From positions 1 to 33,277 of the forward strand of contig ONVD01000011.1 of assembly GCA_900321185.1 (NCBI GenBank): a DNA stretch of 33,277 bases, in the 5' to 3' direction. The translations under genes were made by a program, and so were the position numbers. Shown here in pieces: positions 9,380 to 16,837 of the stretch. This DNA comes from an uncultured Eubacteriales bacterium. Lineage in GTDB: Bacteria; Bacillota; Clostridia; Christensenellales; UBA1242. How positions within the stretch are numbered: the stretch's first letter is position 1; each line of letters opens with the position of its first letter. The notes beneath the pieces are model-generated. The model made no database searches. It saw only the letters and a program-made list of their open reading frames with translations, and was not told the origin of the DNA.

Positions 9380-9624
9380 GCATTTTATCATTTTTTTATT
9401 TTTTTGAATATTTACTCTATTTGGTTTGACCTTAACAGTTGTATTTTTATTCATATTATTCATTTTATACATTTAGAACATACAAACAGTGGTGCGATTT
9501 TTACTGAGTTTTCCACAAAAGTTATGCACTTATCCACAGTGAATAAATATAAAATTTAGTGAATTTTTATGTTTTTTATGCATTTTTAAACGTTTTTTTG
9601 CATGTTTTTGCAAGTTATCCACAA
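9380..9624. other. Gene-free AT-rich region with DnaA boxes
   Basis: A very AT-rich stretch carries two perfect DnaA boxes TTATCCACA (9530-9538 and 9615-9623) and two near matches, TTTTCCACA (9509-9517) and TTATGCACT (9522-9530), all on the plus strand. Three are clustered within 30 bp. It sits between the str promoter and the terminator of the exchanger gene. A role in DnaA titration, in control of the str promoter, or as part of an origin is possible. There is no dnaA nearby and no reversal of gene strand here. Confidence 0.6.
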
Positions 9625-9660
9625 TAAAAAAGGGTAAATTGCCTAAATTTACCTCTTTTT
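9625..9660. terminator. Intrinsic terminator after the cation exchanger gene
   Basis: GGTAAATT (9633-9640) and AATTTACC (9646-9653) form an 8-bp stem, with a T-run after the stem on the minus strand. It lies about 30 bp past the exchanger stop codon. Confidence 0.8.
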
Positions 9661-9687
9661 ATTACAATTTTTGATAATATAAAATAT

Positions 9688-10719
9688 CTATGCCAAAATT
9701 ATTAAGAATACAACATAACAAATTACTGTCACAATGCCACAAAGTGCAAGTGTACCTCTGTTGCAATACTTTGTGCGCGTCTGCAACAAATAGGATAGAT
9801 ACAAAGCGCAAAGACTAACTAAGATACACAATACAGCATACACTGACGAAAGACTAGCTAGGAATACACTTCCCCCAAAATAAAACACATCTGCAATACT
9901 TAGCACCAAAAAATTGAACAAACATGAGCCAATGATGTTACCAAATGCAGAATTATAATTGCCAAGCCTTACCAAAGTGAAACTACTGATAATCTCTGGC
10001 AAACTAGTAGCAACGCCCAAAAATAGCGCTCCCACAAGTCCTTTACCCAAGCCGTATTCGTTGGATATAAAGTTAGATATAAATGTAATACCTATTGATA
10101 CACCTATCAAAAAAACAGCACTAATAACAAATTTGATGATTACAGATTTGAGTTCTTTTTTGTCCGTTACGACGTCTACGCTTTGATTGTTTGTATTTGT
10201 ATTGGTTGTGTTGACTGTATTTTGTGCTTTGTTTTCATCAACTTTTTTCATTGTCAAAAGAGCAACAATATACAAGATGATACATACAAACGTCAATACA
10301 TTAATATTTACATATGGTATTACAAGAGATACTCCACACAATACTTCAATCAATGTGACTGCTATGATACACAGACAAATTAGACCTGTCCACAATACAA
10401 ACCTTGCGTTATCTTTGGATATTGTTGAATTCTTAACCACTTTACCAAATACAATCATAATGACACCCAAGATGCAGATATCAAAAATACTTGAACCCAA
10501 GATATCACCTTGTACAAGGTTTGGCTCACCCAACAAAGAACTGGTTATGCTAGTGACAAGTTCTGGCAAACTAGTTATCCCCGCAAGTACTACACCACCT
10601 AGCAACGCTCCAGTTAGTTTTGTGTGTTTTTCGATGTAGTCAGTACATTTCGCCACTATGTTTGACAAAAAAACTACCAATACAAGCAATACTGCATACA
10701 AGATAAACAACCACCACAT
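9688..10719 (-). CDS. Sodium/calcium exchanger family (CaCA) membrane protein
   Basis: A polytopic transporter of 343 residues, expected to exchange Ca2+ or a similar cation for Na+ or H+. The two inverted alpha repeats are clear: LAGITSLPELVTS (about 45-57) followed by GDILGSSIFDI, and LGVATSLPEIISS in the second half followed by GNIIGSCLFNF. The acidic residues in both SLPE motifs are the ion ligands in this family. A polar loop rich in Asn and Thr (about 158-192) links the halves. GGAGGGG precedes the ATG. It follows the VanW gene by 45 bp and may be cotranscribed. YrbG-like; the ion specificity is not certain. Confidence 0.9.
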   Translation of the reverse strand: MWWLFILYAVLLVLVVFLSNIVAKCTDYIEKHTKLTGALLGGVVLAGITSLPELVTSITSSLLGEPNLVQGDILGSSIFDICILGVIMIVFGKVVKNSTISKDNARFVLWTGLICLCIIAVTLIEVLCGVSLVIPYVNINVLTFVCIILYIVALLTMKKVDENKAQNTVNTTNTNTNNQSVDVVTDKKELKSVIIKFVISAVFLIGVSIGITFISNFISNEYGLGKGLVGALFLGVATSLPEIISSFTLVRLGNYNSAFGNIIGSCLFNFLVLSIADVFYFGGSVFLASLSSVYAVLCILVSLCALYLSYLLQTRTKYCNRGTLALCGIVTVICYVVFLIILA

Positions 10720-10764
10720 ACGTATCCCCTCCGCAATGTCTATTTGTTAGTTATAACATATATT

Positions 10765-12150
10765 TTAGTTTTTTCCTAGTATATTTCCTAATGTTTGCAA
10801 AAAATCTGAATCAATGTTTTCTAACTTTGGTCTATTTTTTGCACCATAAATTTTTATGCCTTGTTGTGGTTGATATGTTACTGTGCGAATACTTTTTCGC
10901 TTTAGTAATTTGCCATCTTTGTAATATTCAAGGTACGCCTTGACCTTAAATCCATCTTTAGGTTGCTTTTTGTACAACCACTCATCTTTGTATTGTATTT
11001 TGTCTAGATACTCGCCTTGCGCATCCACTTCTACTTTATCAATCGGAGGAGATATGCGTGAAATGATTTCATTTACTCGTTTGATTTTAATATTTTGCGC
11101 ATAGTTTTGCCCAAAAATTTCAACCTTAACAGTTTTATTGTTACACTCCACACGAATAAAAATAGGCGTGTCATATGGATTGGTAAAACGTAGGTCACTT
11201 GTGCCAAAATTGACCATAGCATCAAAACCTAAATCTACATAACTACTAGGCAAACTGTGTGAATGCACTTCATCTATATCTAATCTAGCTAACAAGAGTG
11301 CATTATACAAAGTCGTACTAGCTTGGCACACACCACCACCCACTGCATCTACGTATTCATGCTCTAATATCATATGCGCCTCTTGATAACCACGCTCTTT
11401 TGTTCGCTCGCCTGTAATATTATTAAAAGATATTGTTTGCTTTGGGGCTACACGCATACCATCAAAATGACTTAATGCGAGAGATACATTGTGTTTTCGT
11501 GCGACACTAGACGATGCATAAGATGTAGAGAATGAAGATAATTTGGATGTAAGCCTTTTTAAATTTGTTGCATACACATTAGGCAACAAGGCTTTTGGTG
11601 TAAGTTCTAAAGTTATGTTATCTGTTTTATAAAGTTCGGTCACAATGTTACGTAACACATCATCTTGATTGAGCTTGTATCCTATACGCTCTTTTGTGAT
11701 TTCAAAATAAGGTGCTTGGTGTGGCAAAAACTTGAGTTCAGCATCCTTGGGCTCAATATTTACTACATCTAGTACTTTATCAAAATACTCCTGCCAATCA
11801 AAGAACATATAGCAAAAAGCATCTCTAATGGGTATACGGTTGTTGACCATACAATCTATCACTGTAGCCCGCTCTACATGTGTACCAGTCCGATTGTGCT
11901 TGTGTAGAGTGCGTTCTTGTAAAAAGTTTGTTACATTGGGGATATGTTCACTAGAATTGTACACAAAGTTATGACCATGATATTTTAGATTAATTGTAAT
12001 ATTTGGAATGTCTGACAAATCTAAGGCACTAGCACACACAGACACAATCTTGCAACTAGAAAGCAAGATAAAAGCAAGTGTCAAACATAATACAAGTGTC
12101 AAAATCACACAAAAAGCAATTGCATACTTTTTGAACGCATCTGTTGACAT
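10765..12150 (-). CDS. VanW family protein with C-terminal G5-like domain
   Basis: A membrane-anchored cell-envelope protein of 461 residues. One N-terminal helix (about 8-32) is followed by an extracytoplasmic region resembling the peptidoglycan-binding domain often found before VanW (about 95-185). The VanW domain (about 220-345) shows SFNNITGERTKERGYQEA, the hallmark GGGVCQASTTLYNALL (271-286) and HSHSLPSSYVDLGFDA. The last 75 residues resemble a G5 domain. YoaR-like proteins have this layout; their biochemical role is not established, and presence of VanW does not mean glycopeptide resistance. AAGGAGG precedes the ATG. A hairpin abuts this site. Confidence 0.88.
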   Translation of the reverse strand: MSTDAFKKYAIAFCVILTLVLCLTLAFILLSSCKIVSVCASALDLSDIPNITINLKYHGHNFVYNSSEHIPNVTNFLQERTLHKHNRTGTHVERATVIDCMVNNRIPIRDAFCYMFFDWQEYFDKVLDVVNIEPKDAELKFLPHQAPYFEITKERIGYKLNQDDVLRNIVTELYKTDNITLELTPKALLPNVYATNLKRLTSKLSSFSTSYASSSVARKHNVSLALSHFDGMRVAPKQTISFNNITGERTKERGYQEAHMILEHEYVDAVGGGVCQASTTLYNALLLARLDIDEVHSHSLPSSYVDLGFDAMVNFGTSDLRFTNPYDTPIFIRVECNNKTVKVEIFGQNYAQNIKIKRVNEIISRISPPIDKVEVDAQGEYLDKIQYKDEWLYKKQPKDGFKVKAYLEYYKDGKLLKRKSIRTVTYQPQQGIKIYGAKNRPKLENIDSDFLQTLGNILGKN

Positions 12151-12164
12151 AACACCTCCTTACC

Positions 12165-12197
12165 AAACAAAAAACTACACTATATTTTGTGTAGTTT
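12165..12197 (-). terminator. Hairpin with T-run between the unknown gene and vanW-like gene
   Basis: AAACTACAC (12172-12180) and GTGTAGTTT (12189-12197) form a 9-bp stem, followed on the minus strand by a T-run. It lies 30 bp past the stop at 12228 and directly before the Shine-Dalgarno of the VanW gene, leaving no room for a promoter between them. Confidence 0.75.
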
Positions 12198-12227
12198 GTG
12201 ATAATTTATGCTAACAGAGTGATATAA

Positions 12228-12872
12228 CTATGCTGTTGCTTTTTGTTTCTTTTTAAAGACCTGTTCCTTCAAAATTTGTTGTTTCGCTGACACCAAACCC
12301 TCAATGGTACATGGCATCTCATTCAAAGCGTATTCGGCAAAATCTTTGCTAATAATCTCTTGCGTAAGTAGAGTCAAGATTTGTTCTTTACGAAATTTGG
12401 CAATACGCAATTGCGTGTCAATAGGCAATAACATAATAAAACTGCCTATCAAGAACTTGTTAAGGATAGCAAAATCTGTAGACTTATTGAGAATTAATTT
12501 TTTACTAACAAGTCTGTACCACTTGTCAGCCGTAATCTCTATGTCCTCGTTAGTCGCAAAATCTGAACTAAATTTTTCCAAAAAATCTTGCATAGATTCT
12601 TTTGATATAAAAAATTGCTCTAGTTTTTGCCTAGTTATCAAAATAGTCTGAGTTAACTCAATTGCCTTAATGCCTTCAATAATATGAAAAGTGCTCCCCT
12701 TGTATCCCGCATTCACATCGTACAGTTGTTCTGCCAACTTTCCACGCATTAGCGAAACTCGGTTACCATACAGACCTTTGCCAAAAATAAACTTTTCAAA
12801 ATAAAATCCACATGTGATAGCATAATCGAGATGTTGCATGGCTTGAACGTTGGTAAATTCTTTTTTTATCAT
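12228..12872 (-). CDS. Unknown protein downstream of hicB-like gene
   Basis: I do not recognise this 214-residue protein. It is predicted to be mostly helical and soluble, with one more hydrophobic stretch (FLIGSFIMLLPI) that could be a buried helix, and a basic C-terminus (KKKQKATA). No signal peptide and no obvious catalytic motif are visible. I start at the ATG giving MIKKEFTN, because GGAGGT lies four bases upstream; a TTG six codons earlier overlaps that site. It follows the HicB-like gene by 21 bp, so the two form an operon. It is far too long for HicA. A toxin or partner role is possible but unsupported beyond position. Confidence 0.75.
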   Translation of the reverse strand: MIKKEFTNVQAMQHLDYAITCGFYFEKFIFGKGLYGNRVSLMRGKLAEQLYDVNAGYKGSTFHIIEGIKAIELTQTILITRQKLEQFFISKESMQDFLEKFSSDFATNEDIEITADKWYRLVSKKLILNKSTDFAILNKFLIGSFIMLLPIDTQLRIAKFRKEQILTLLTQEIISKDFAEYALNEMPCTIEGLVSAKQQILKEQVFKKKQKATA

Positions 12873-12893
12873 AAGCACCTCCGTGGGCAAAAC

Positions 12894-13199
12894 TTAAGCA
12901 TCAAGGTTAAACTTACTTGCTCGTGCAACTTTTTTGCCGTTTGGCAAATCAGCATCCACCAACAACACAATATTACCCTTGCTGTCTGCCTCAACCTCAG
13001 CAAAAGTCGAGGCTGGGTCCACCTCTCCATTGTACTCCAAAGCACAACGGCAATAGACCTCAAGATATTCTTTGGCATTAATAAAGGCCTCTTCGACAGT
13101 TGCACCCTCTGTGCACACGTTGATATCTTGCAAAACTATCGTAAAACCTCTGCCATCTTTATCCTTGTACAAAACGGCTGGGAAAATAAATTGTTGCAT
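12894..13199 (-). CDS. HicB-like protein
   Basis: A 101-residue protein with the HicB-type fold: FPAVLYKDKDGRGFTIVLQD at the N-terminus, INVCTEGATVEEAFINAKEYL in the middle, matching the family pattern of a strand pair, a cysteine and an EEA helix. Classical HicB antitoxins also carry a DNA-binding domain; the C-terminus here (about 70-101) is short and acidic with no clear helix-turn-helix. No HicA-type small toxin lies next to it. AGGAG precedes the ATG, and its own promoter is at 13229-13257. It could be an orphan HicB or the antitoxin of an unusual pair. Confidence 0.75.
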   Translation of the reverse strand: MQQFIFPAVLYKDKDGRGFTIVLQDINVCTEGATVEEAFINAKEYLEVYCRCALEYNGEVDPASTFAEVEADSKGNIVLLVDADLPNGKKVARASKFNLDA

Positions 13200-13228
13200 A
13201 ACATCTTACTCCTTTATTCTTCACTAAC

Positions 13229-13257
13229 ATTCTAACACAATAAAATAATTTTGTAAA
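13229..13257 (-). promoter_or_regulatory. Promoter of the hicB-like operon
   Basis: TTTACA (13252-13257), a 17-bp spacer and TAGAAT (13229-13234) with an extended TG upstream of the -10, on the minus strand. The predicted start is about 13222. Confidence 0.7.
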
Positions 13258-13270
13258 CTAAATCAAATAA

Positions 13271-13630
13271 TTAATAATACAAAAATGCCATATTAAACGC
13301 AATCATCATAACGTGCGACAAAAGCCACAAAATGTTAAGTGCTAGCGCCATGTTAGCAATCGCACTCTTTTGACGTCTGCGCTTAAAGTGGTTGAATGTA
13401 ATGGACACAAACACTATGCCTACAATACTGGTGACAACACCCAAAAAGTTAGGTACATTAAACCACATTGACACACCCATATGCACAGCAAAAGTCAAAA
13501 TAATAGATAGGATAAACAGCCCCAATGCACCCAAGCTCACAAAAAAAGATATCTTTGCCCAGTGTTCATCTAGAGTGACAGTCATCTCATCTTTTTTCTC
13601 TTTGTTGTCAATATAATCAAAATACCCCAT
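13271..13630 (-). CDS. Small membrane protein of unknown function
   Basis: A 119-residue protein with a charged N-terminus (DNKEKKDEM) and about three transmembrane helices (about 27-47, 60-79 and 92-115), with a basic loop HFKRRRQKSA between the last two. The layout resembles small DUF4190-like membrane proteins, but I cannot assign a family firmly. AGAGGTG precedes the ATG. It has its own promoter at 13648-13676 and lies upstream of the hicB-like operon on the same strand. Confidence 0.75.
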   Translation of the reverse strand: MGYFDYIDNKEKKDEMTVTLDEHWAKISFFVSLGALGLFILSIILTFAVHMGVSMWFNVPNFLGVVTSIVGIVFVSITFNHFKRRRQKSAIANMALALNILWLLSHVMMIAFNMAFLYY

Positions 13631-13647
13631 TTTTCACCTCTAAAATA

Positions 13648-13676
13648 AGTATATTAATAATTTATAAATTTTGCAA
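13648..13676 (-). promoter_or_regulatory. Promoter of the small membrane protein gene
   Basis: TTGCAA (13671-13676), a 17-bp spacer and TATACT (13648-13653) on the minus strand. The predicted start is about 13641, which leaves a leader of only about 11 nt that just contains the Shine-Dalgarno. Confidence 0.7.
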
Positions 13677-13806
13677 ATGATTTTAAATAGTTAGTTGTTA
13701 GTTTGCACATTTTTTTTATTGTTATTATATACTGATAACAGCAAGAGTTGTCATACATAATAGGTTGCTTACCTGTTATGAAAACTATTTTTAGGAGGCT
13801 TAGGCA

Positions 13807-14112
13807 ATGTGTGTACAAAGACATCCTTGCAAGTTTAAATGTTTTCAAAATTACAATACGCTTTGCAACGAATTTCCAGTTTTTGATAACAAGCGTCACG
13901 GCGACGACTTTATTTGTGACTGCAATTGCAAGCGCATACGCAACATCCCTTGTGACTTTGATAACAAACAAAATGAACAAAACTGGGGGCAAGACAATGA
14001 TTTTGACTGTGGTCAAAACAACTGGTTAGTCCCTAACAAACAACAAAAAAACTGCTTTGATAAATTTCATTTTGTAATCACTGGGACAGTAAAATTTGAT
14101 GGCTCTTGCTAA
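13807..14112 (+). CDS. Cysteine-rich small protein of unknown function
   Basis: A 101-residue protein with 11 cysteines (2, 8, 12, 20, 37, 39, 41, 49, 68, 83, 101), including a CDCNC cluster at 37-41, and many Asn, Asp and Gln residues. No signal peptide or membrane segment is seen. A strong AGGAGG eight bases before the ATG and a terminator just past the stop support it over two overlapping frames. I do not recognise a family. In a spore-former such composition would fit a spore coat or metal-binding protein, but that is inference. It stands alone on the plus strand among minus-strand genes. Confidence 0.7.
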   Translation: MCVQRHPCKFKCFQNYNTLCNEFPVFDNKRHGDDFICDCNCKRIRNIPCDFDNKQNEQNWGQDNDFDCGQNNWLVPNKQQKNCFDKFHFVITGTVKFDGSC

Positions 14113-14147
14113 AACAAAAATCCACCAATATACTTGGTGGTTTTTTT
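14111..14147. terminator. Bidirectional terminator (cysteine-rich gene / cca)
   Basis: CCACCAA (14122-14128) and TTGGTGG (14134-14140) form a 7-bp stem with a TATAC loop. Seven T follow on the plus strand and a T-rich run follows on the minus strand, so it serves both convergent genes. Confidence 0.9.
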
Positions 14148-14199
14148 ATATAACAAGTAAAGCCTTATTTTACTGCAACACAAAATTGTGTATAAAATG

Positions 14200-15495
14200 T
14201 TATTGTATATATTTTTTGACAATCTGTAATAACGAGGTCTTGTTATTGAGTTCTGGTGCAATACAGCAAACTGTCAATAAATGATTGAGTACTTCACTGT
14301 ATTTAGACCTATTTAGTTGTGGGAATTTTTGCATTAGCACATTACCATCAATCTTTAGGTCTTTTAGTTTCAAGGGTACTTTGTCTATTAGCATTAGATT
14401 CTTTAGCATCTTTAAATCATTAACACTAATGCTAAGTTCACAAACGCCTACAATAGCATCTATATACTCTATATTGTGTTGAATAAATAAACGTTTTTGG
14501 TCAATATTAGCAAACCCACCACACACATCCAAATAACCTAATATAATACGTGCCTGTCTATACACATCTTTTTTGTTTAGTCCCAAACCAAACTCCCCCA
14601 ACACTAGAGTTATACTGTTAAGGTCTATTTTTAATCCGACCGCATTCAAAAAATCGATTACGAAACAAGTGATACGATAAGATGCGGGCGCTTTTGCTAC
14701 GAGAGTGTACCACTCACCTGTAGGTAAATCTGGTGAAATGTTGTATGTAGTAAATAATTTTTTGAATACATAAGGCCATGCATGTAGACTCGTTAGATAT
14801 CCCAGCCCTCTAATGTGTCCATTAACTGCATTGACACTCGGATATTTGTAGTCTGCATACAATGTAGAAATAATTTCTTTGTTAAAACGTTCCCTCGAAA
14901 TAGTGGATAGATTGGATATCATAGACTTTGCAACTGCAAAACTTTCTGGGTCTATATCAAAGCCTAGTTCACTCGCTAAGCGTACCATCCTAAGCATTCT
15001 TAATCCGTCACTACTAAACACAAATTGTGGTGTCTCAACAGTGTTTAGAATACGTTTTTTTATATCTTTTACGCCATCATAAAAATCCAAAATTTGCTCA
15101 TTTTGGATATCATAGTACAAGGCATTTGCACTAAAATCACGGCGCTTTGCATCTTTGCGAATATCTAGTACAAACTGCACCGAATCTGGCGAATGCTCGC
15201 CGTTTTTGGGATAATTTTCTGTACGAAAGGTTGTATATTCAAAAACTTCACTATTAAGTTTAGAATTTAAATGCAACGTGCCAAGCTTTTTGTTAACCAT
15301 GACAATGTTATATAGACTGGCTGGCACAAAACGTGCCACTTCGGCGGGGGTGGCCGTCCCGCACAAATCTATATCCGTCTCACAGAAGCCAAGCAAAGCA
15401 TTACGGACAAAACCCCCTACAATGTATAATGGGTGACCATTTGCACTAAATATATCACTTAATTCTTTTAAATTTTTGCTAATATTCATTTTCAT
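14200..15495 (-). CDS. cca: CCA-adding tRNA nucleotidyltransferase / poly(A) polymerase family
   Basis: An enzyme that builds or repairs the 3' CCA end of tRNAs. The 431-residue protein has the class II nucleotidyltransferase motifs: YIVGGFVRNALLG (about 24-36), the metal-binding DIDLCG, RRDFSANALYYD (about 138-149) and RMLRMVRLASELGFDID. The C-terminal body is divergent. No Shine-Dalgarno precedes either ATG (15493-15495 or two codons later). The promoter places transcription start on the first ATG. A CC-adding or A-adding partner cannot be excluded, but a full CCA enzyme is the simplest call. Confidence 0.9.
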   Translation of the reverse strand: MKMNISKNLKELSDIFSANGHPLYIVGGFVRNALLGFCETDIDLCGTATPAEVARFVPASLYNIVMVNKKLGTLHLNSKLNSEVFEYTTFRTENYPKNGEHSPDSVQFVLDIRKDAKRRDFSANALYYDIQNEQILDFYDGVKDIKKRILNTVETPQFVFSSDGLRMLRMVRLASELGFDIDPESFAVAKSMISNLSTISRERFNKEIISTLYADYKYPSVNAVNGHIRGLGYLTSLHAWPYVFKKLFTTYNISPDLPTGEWYTLVAKAPASYRITCFVIDFLNAVGLKIDLNSITLVLGEFGLGLNKKDVYRQARIILGYLDVCGGFANIDQKRLFIQHNIEYIDAIVGVCELSISVNDLKMLKNLMLIDKVPLKLKDLKIDGNVLMQKFPQLNRSKYSEVLNHLLTVCCIAPELNNKTSLLQIVKKYIQ

Positions 15496-15501
15496 AAGTT
15501 A

Positions 15502-15530
15502 ATTATAACAACTTTAACTATGTTTGGCAA
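15502..15530 (-). promoter_or_regulatory. cca promoter, predicted to give a leaderless mRNA
   Basis: TTGCCA (15525-15530), a 17-bp spacer and a perfect TATAAT (15502-15507) on the minus strand. Seven nucleotides past the -10 is the A of the ATG at 15495, so the mRNA is predicted to begin at the start codon. Confidence 0.75.
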
Positions 15531-15536
15531 TCAAAA

Positions 15537-16040
15537 TTAGTAAAAACTAATCAAATGCATCAGCCTAAAGAGTTCCTCTAGTGCCAACACATGTCGGCTG
15601 AGCATATTACCTAATGTTTTACGCTCCTCTTCCTTGGACATATTCTGCATAGATTGATTTAATTTGTTGATAATTTCCAAGTCTATATTCAAAAAATTCT
15701 TGAAGTTTTGATTAGAGTTTCGTCTGTTATAAAAATACGGATTTTCGCTTAAACTAGTATCAATAGACGGATAATCTTGCACAAGTTTTTGCAATTCAGC
15801 ATCAGATTTTTGCGATAGTTTCAATAGATATTCACGTATATTTACATTTTGCGCATAATTTGACAAAGATTTTAATAAATCTATCTCTTGTGTAAACAAC
15901 GAATATATTCCACTTTCGAGTATGCTTTTGGTCTCTAGAGTATCCACACTTGAGGTATGCACTGGCGAGAATTTTGCATAAGAATCTCGCATTTTGGACA
16001 TACTTTCGTCACTAGCAATTGCGTTGTCATTGTAAAGCAT
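15537..16040 (-). CDS. Helical protein of unknown function, possibly ferritin-like
   Basis: A 167-residue soluble protein. Two long helical regions (about 38-90 and 113-160) flank a linker with PYFYNRRNSNQ. Segments such as IYSLFTQEIDLLKSL and RHVLALEELFRLM recall ferritin-like or CotF-like bundles, but a full set of metal ligands is not evident. It has no signal peptide. AAGGAGGAGG precedes the ATG. It lies upstream of cca, which has its own promoter, so it is probably a single-gene unit. Function is unknown. Confidence 0.75.
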   Translation of the reverse strand: MLYNDNAIASDESMSKMRDSYAKFSPVHTSSVDTLETKSILESGIYSLFTQEIDLLKSLSNYAQNVNIREYLLKLSQKSDAELQKLVQDYPSIDTSLSENPYFYNRRNSNQNFKNFLNIDLEIINKLNQSMQNMSKEEERKTLGNMLSRHVLALEELFRLMHLISFY

Positions 16041-16055
16041 ATCACCCTCCTCCTT

Positions 16056-16083
16056 ATTGTTAATTTATATGAATAGGTGTCAA
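16056..16083 (-). promoter_or_regulatory. Possible promoter of the helical protein gene
   Basis: A perfect TTGACA (16078-16083) is followed after 16 bp by AACAAT (16056-16061) on the minus strand. The -35 is strong and the -10 is weak. Confidence 0.45.
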
Positions 16084-16085
16084 AA

Positions 16086-16247
16086 ATGGTTAAAATAAAA
16101 AACAAAAAAACAGTCCAACTCGACTGTTTACTCAAAGAAGTAGAAACTTGCGAACAAAAACTCCTCAAGCGAAGAGACAAGAACCTCTATCCAATGTTAA
16201 AAAAATATTTATCTCTAAAAATTGAATTACAAAAGTTCGATGATTAA
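16086..16247 (+). CDS. Possible 54-residue basic protein
   Basis: An open frame runs from an ATG preceded by AGGTG to a TAA that overlaps the recR stop codon tail to tail. The product is charged and predicted helical, with segments such as EVETCEQKLLKRRDK and MLKKYLSLKIELQKF. Against it, its first codons coincide with the recR operon terminator, and its ribosome binding site overlaps a -35 on the other strand. It may be chance. No family recognised. Confidence 0.35.
   Translation: MVKIKNKKTVQLDCLLKEVETCEQKLLKRRDKNLYPMLKKYLSLKIELQKFDD
16102..16129 (-). terminator. Terminator of the mrnC-recR operon
   Basis: On the minus strand AAACAGTC (16122-16129) pairs with GACTGTTT (16108-16115), loop GAGTTG, followed by a T-run. 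It lies about 115 nt past the recR stop. Confidence 0.85.
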
Positions 16248-16837
16248 ATCTCTCGACGCTCATCCAGTGCTTTACTAAGGGTCACTTCGTCTACATATTC
16301 CAACTCCGTGCCCATGCTGACGCCTTGCGCAAGCCTAGTGACCTTAACACCTAGTGGTTTAACTAGTTTGGAGATATACATAGCAGTAGCCTCACCCTCC
16401 ACAGTAGGTGGAGTCGCCATAATTACTTCGGTGACATTATCGTTAGAGATACGACTCAACAACTCCTTTATGTGAATATCTTCCGCCGTACGTCCTTCCA
16501 TTGGACTCAAAAGTCCGTGCAAGACATGATAAGTCCCACCATAATCACGGACTTTTTCTAACGCCAAGATATCCTTTGGCTCTGCCACAACACAAACTTG
16601 ACGCCTATCACCTTTCGCACAAGTATCACATATATCGTTTTCAGTAAAATTACCACACACACTACAATACTTAACTAAGCGCTTGGCATCTAACATGGCG
16701 CTCGCAAAGTCTTGCACGCTCTGTGTTTCGCTATTGATAATGTGATAGGCATATCTTGTTGCTGTTTTACGTCCAACCCCAGGCAGATGCGAAAACTCCG
16801 CAATCAGTTTTTCTATCGGTAAAATAAAGTTTTTCAA
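16244..16837 (-). CDS. recR: Recombination protein RecR
   Basis: RecR works with RecF and RecO in loading RecA at gaps. The 197-residue protein has a helix-hairpin-helix HLPGVGRKTA (about 17-26), a four-cysteine zinc site (58, 61, 70 and 73) and a TOPRIM domain starting near VCVVAEPKDI, with ATPPTVEGEATA and RLAQGVSMGTELEYVD. The start is TTG, immediately after the ybaB TAG with no gap. Its Shine-Dalgarno GGAGGA is formed by the last ybaB codons, so translation is probably coupled. Last gene of the operon. Confidence 0.95.
   Translation of the reverse strand: MKNFILPIEKLIAEFSHLPGVGRKTATRYAYHIINSETQSVQDFASAMLDAKRLVKYCSVCGNFTENDICDTCAKGDRRQVCVVAEPKDILALEKVRDYGGTYHVLHGLLSPMEGRTAEDIHIKELLSRISNDNVTEVIMATPPTVEGEATAMYISKLVKPLGVKVTRLAQGVSMGTELEYVDEVTLSKALDERREI

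Noticed and set aside
9371..9559. A 62-residue plus-strand frame across the DnaA boxes
   Set aside because: It starts inside the str promoter, has no ribosome site and has a composition set by poly-T and DnaA boxes.
9380..9660. Chromosomal origin oriC
   Set aside because: dnaA, dnaN and rpmH are not nearby and genes on both sides stay on the minus strand, so only a DnaA-box cluster is claimed.
10765..12150. Glycopeptide resistance cluster, because of the VanW domain
   Set aside because: No vanHAX, vanR or vanS genes are near; VanW domains are common in Firmicutes unrelated to resistance.
13654..14016. A 120-residue minus-strand frame over the cysteine-rich gene
   Set aside because: It lacks a Shine-Dalgarno, while the plus-strand frame has AGGAGG and a terminator right after its stop.
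13748..14029. A 93-residue plus-strand frame overlapping the cysteine-rich gene
   Set aside because: It starts without a ribosome site, whereas AGGAGG is placed for the ATG at 13807, and its stop is not next to the terminator.
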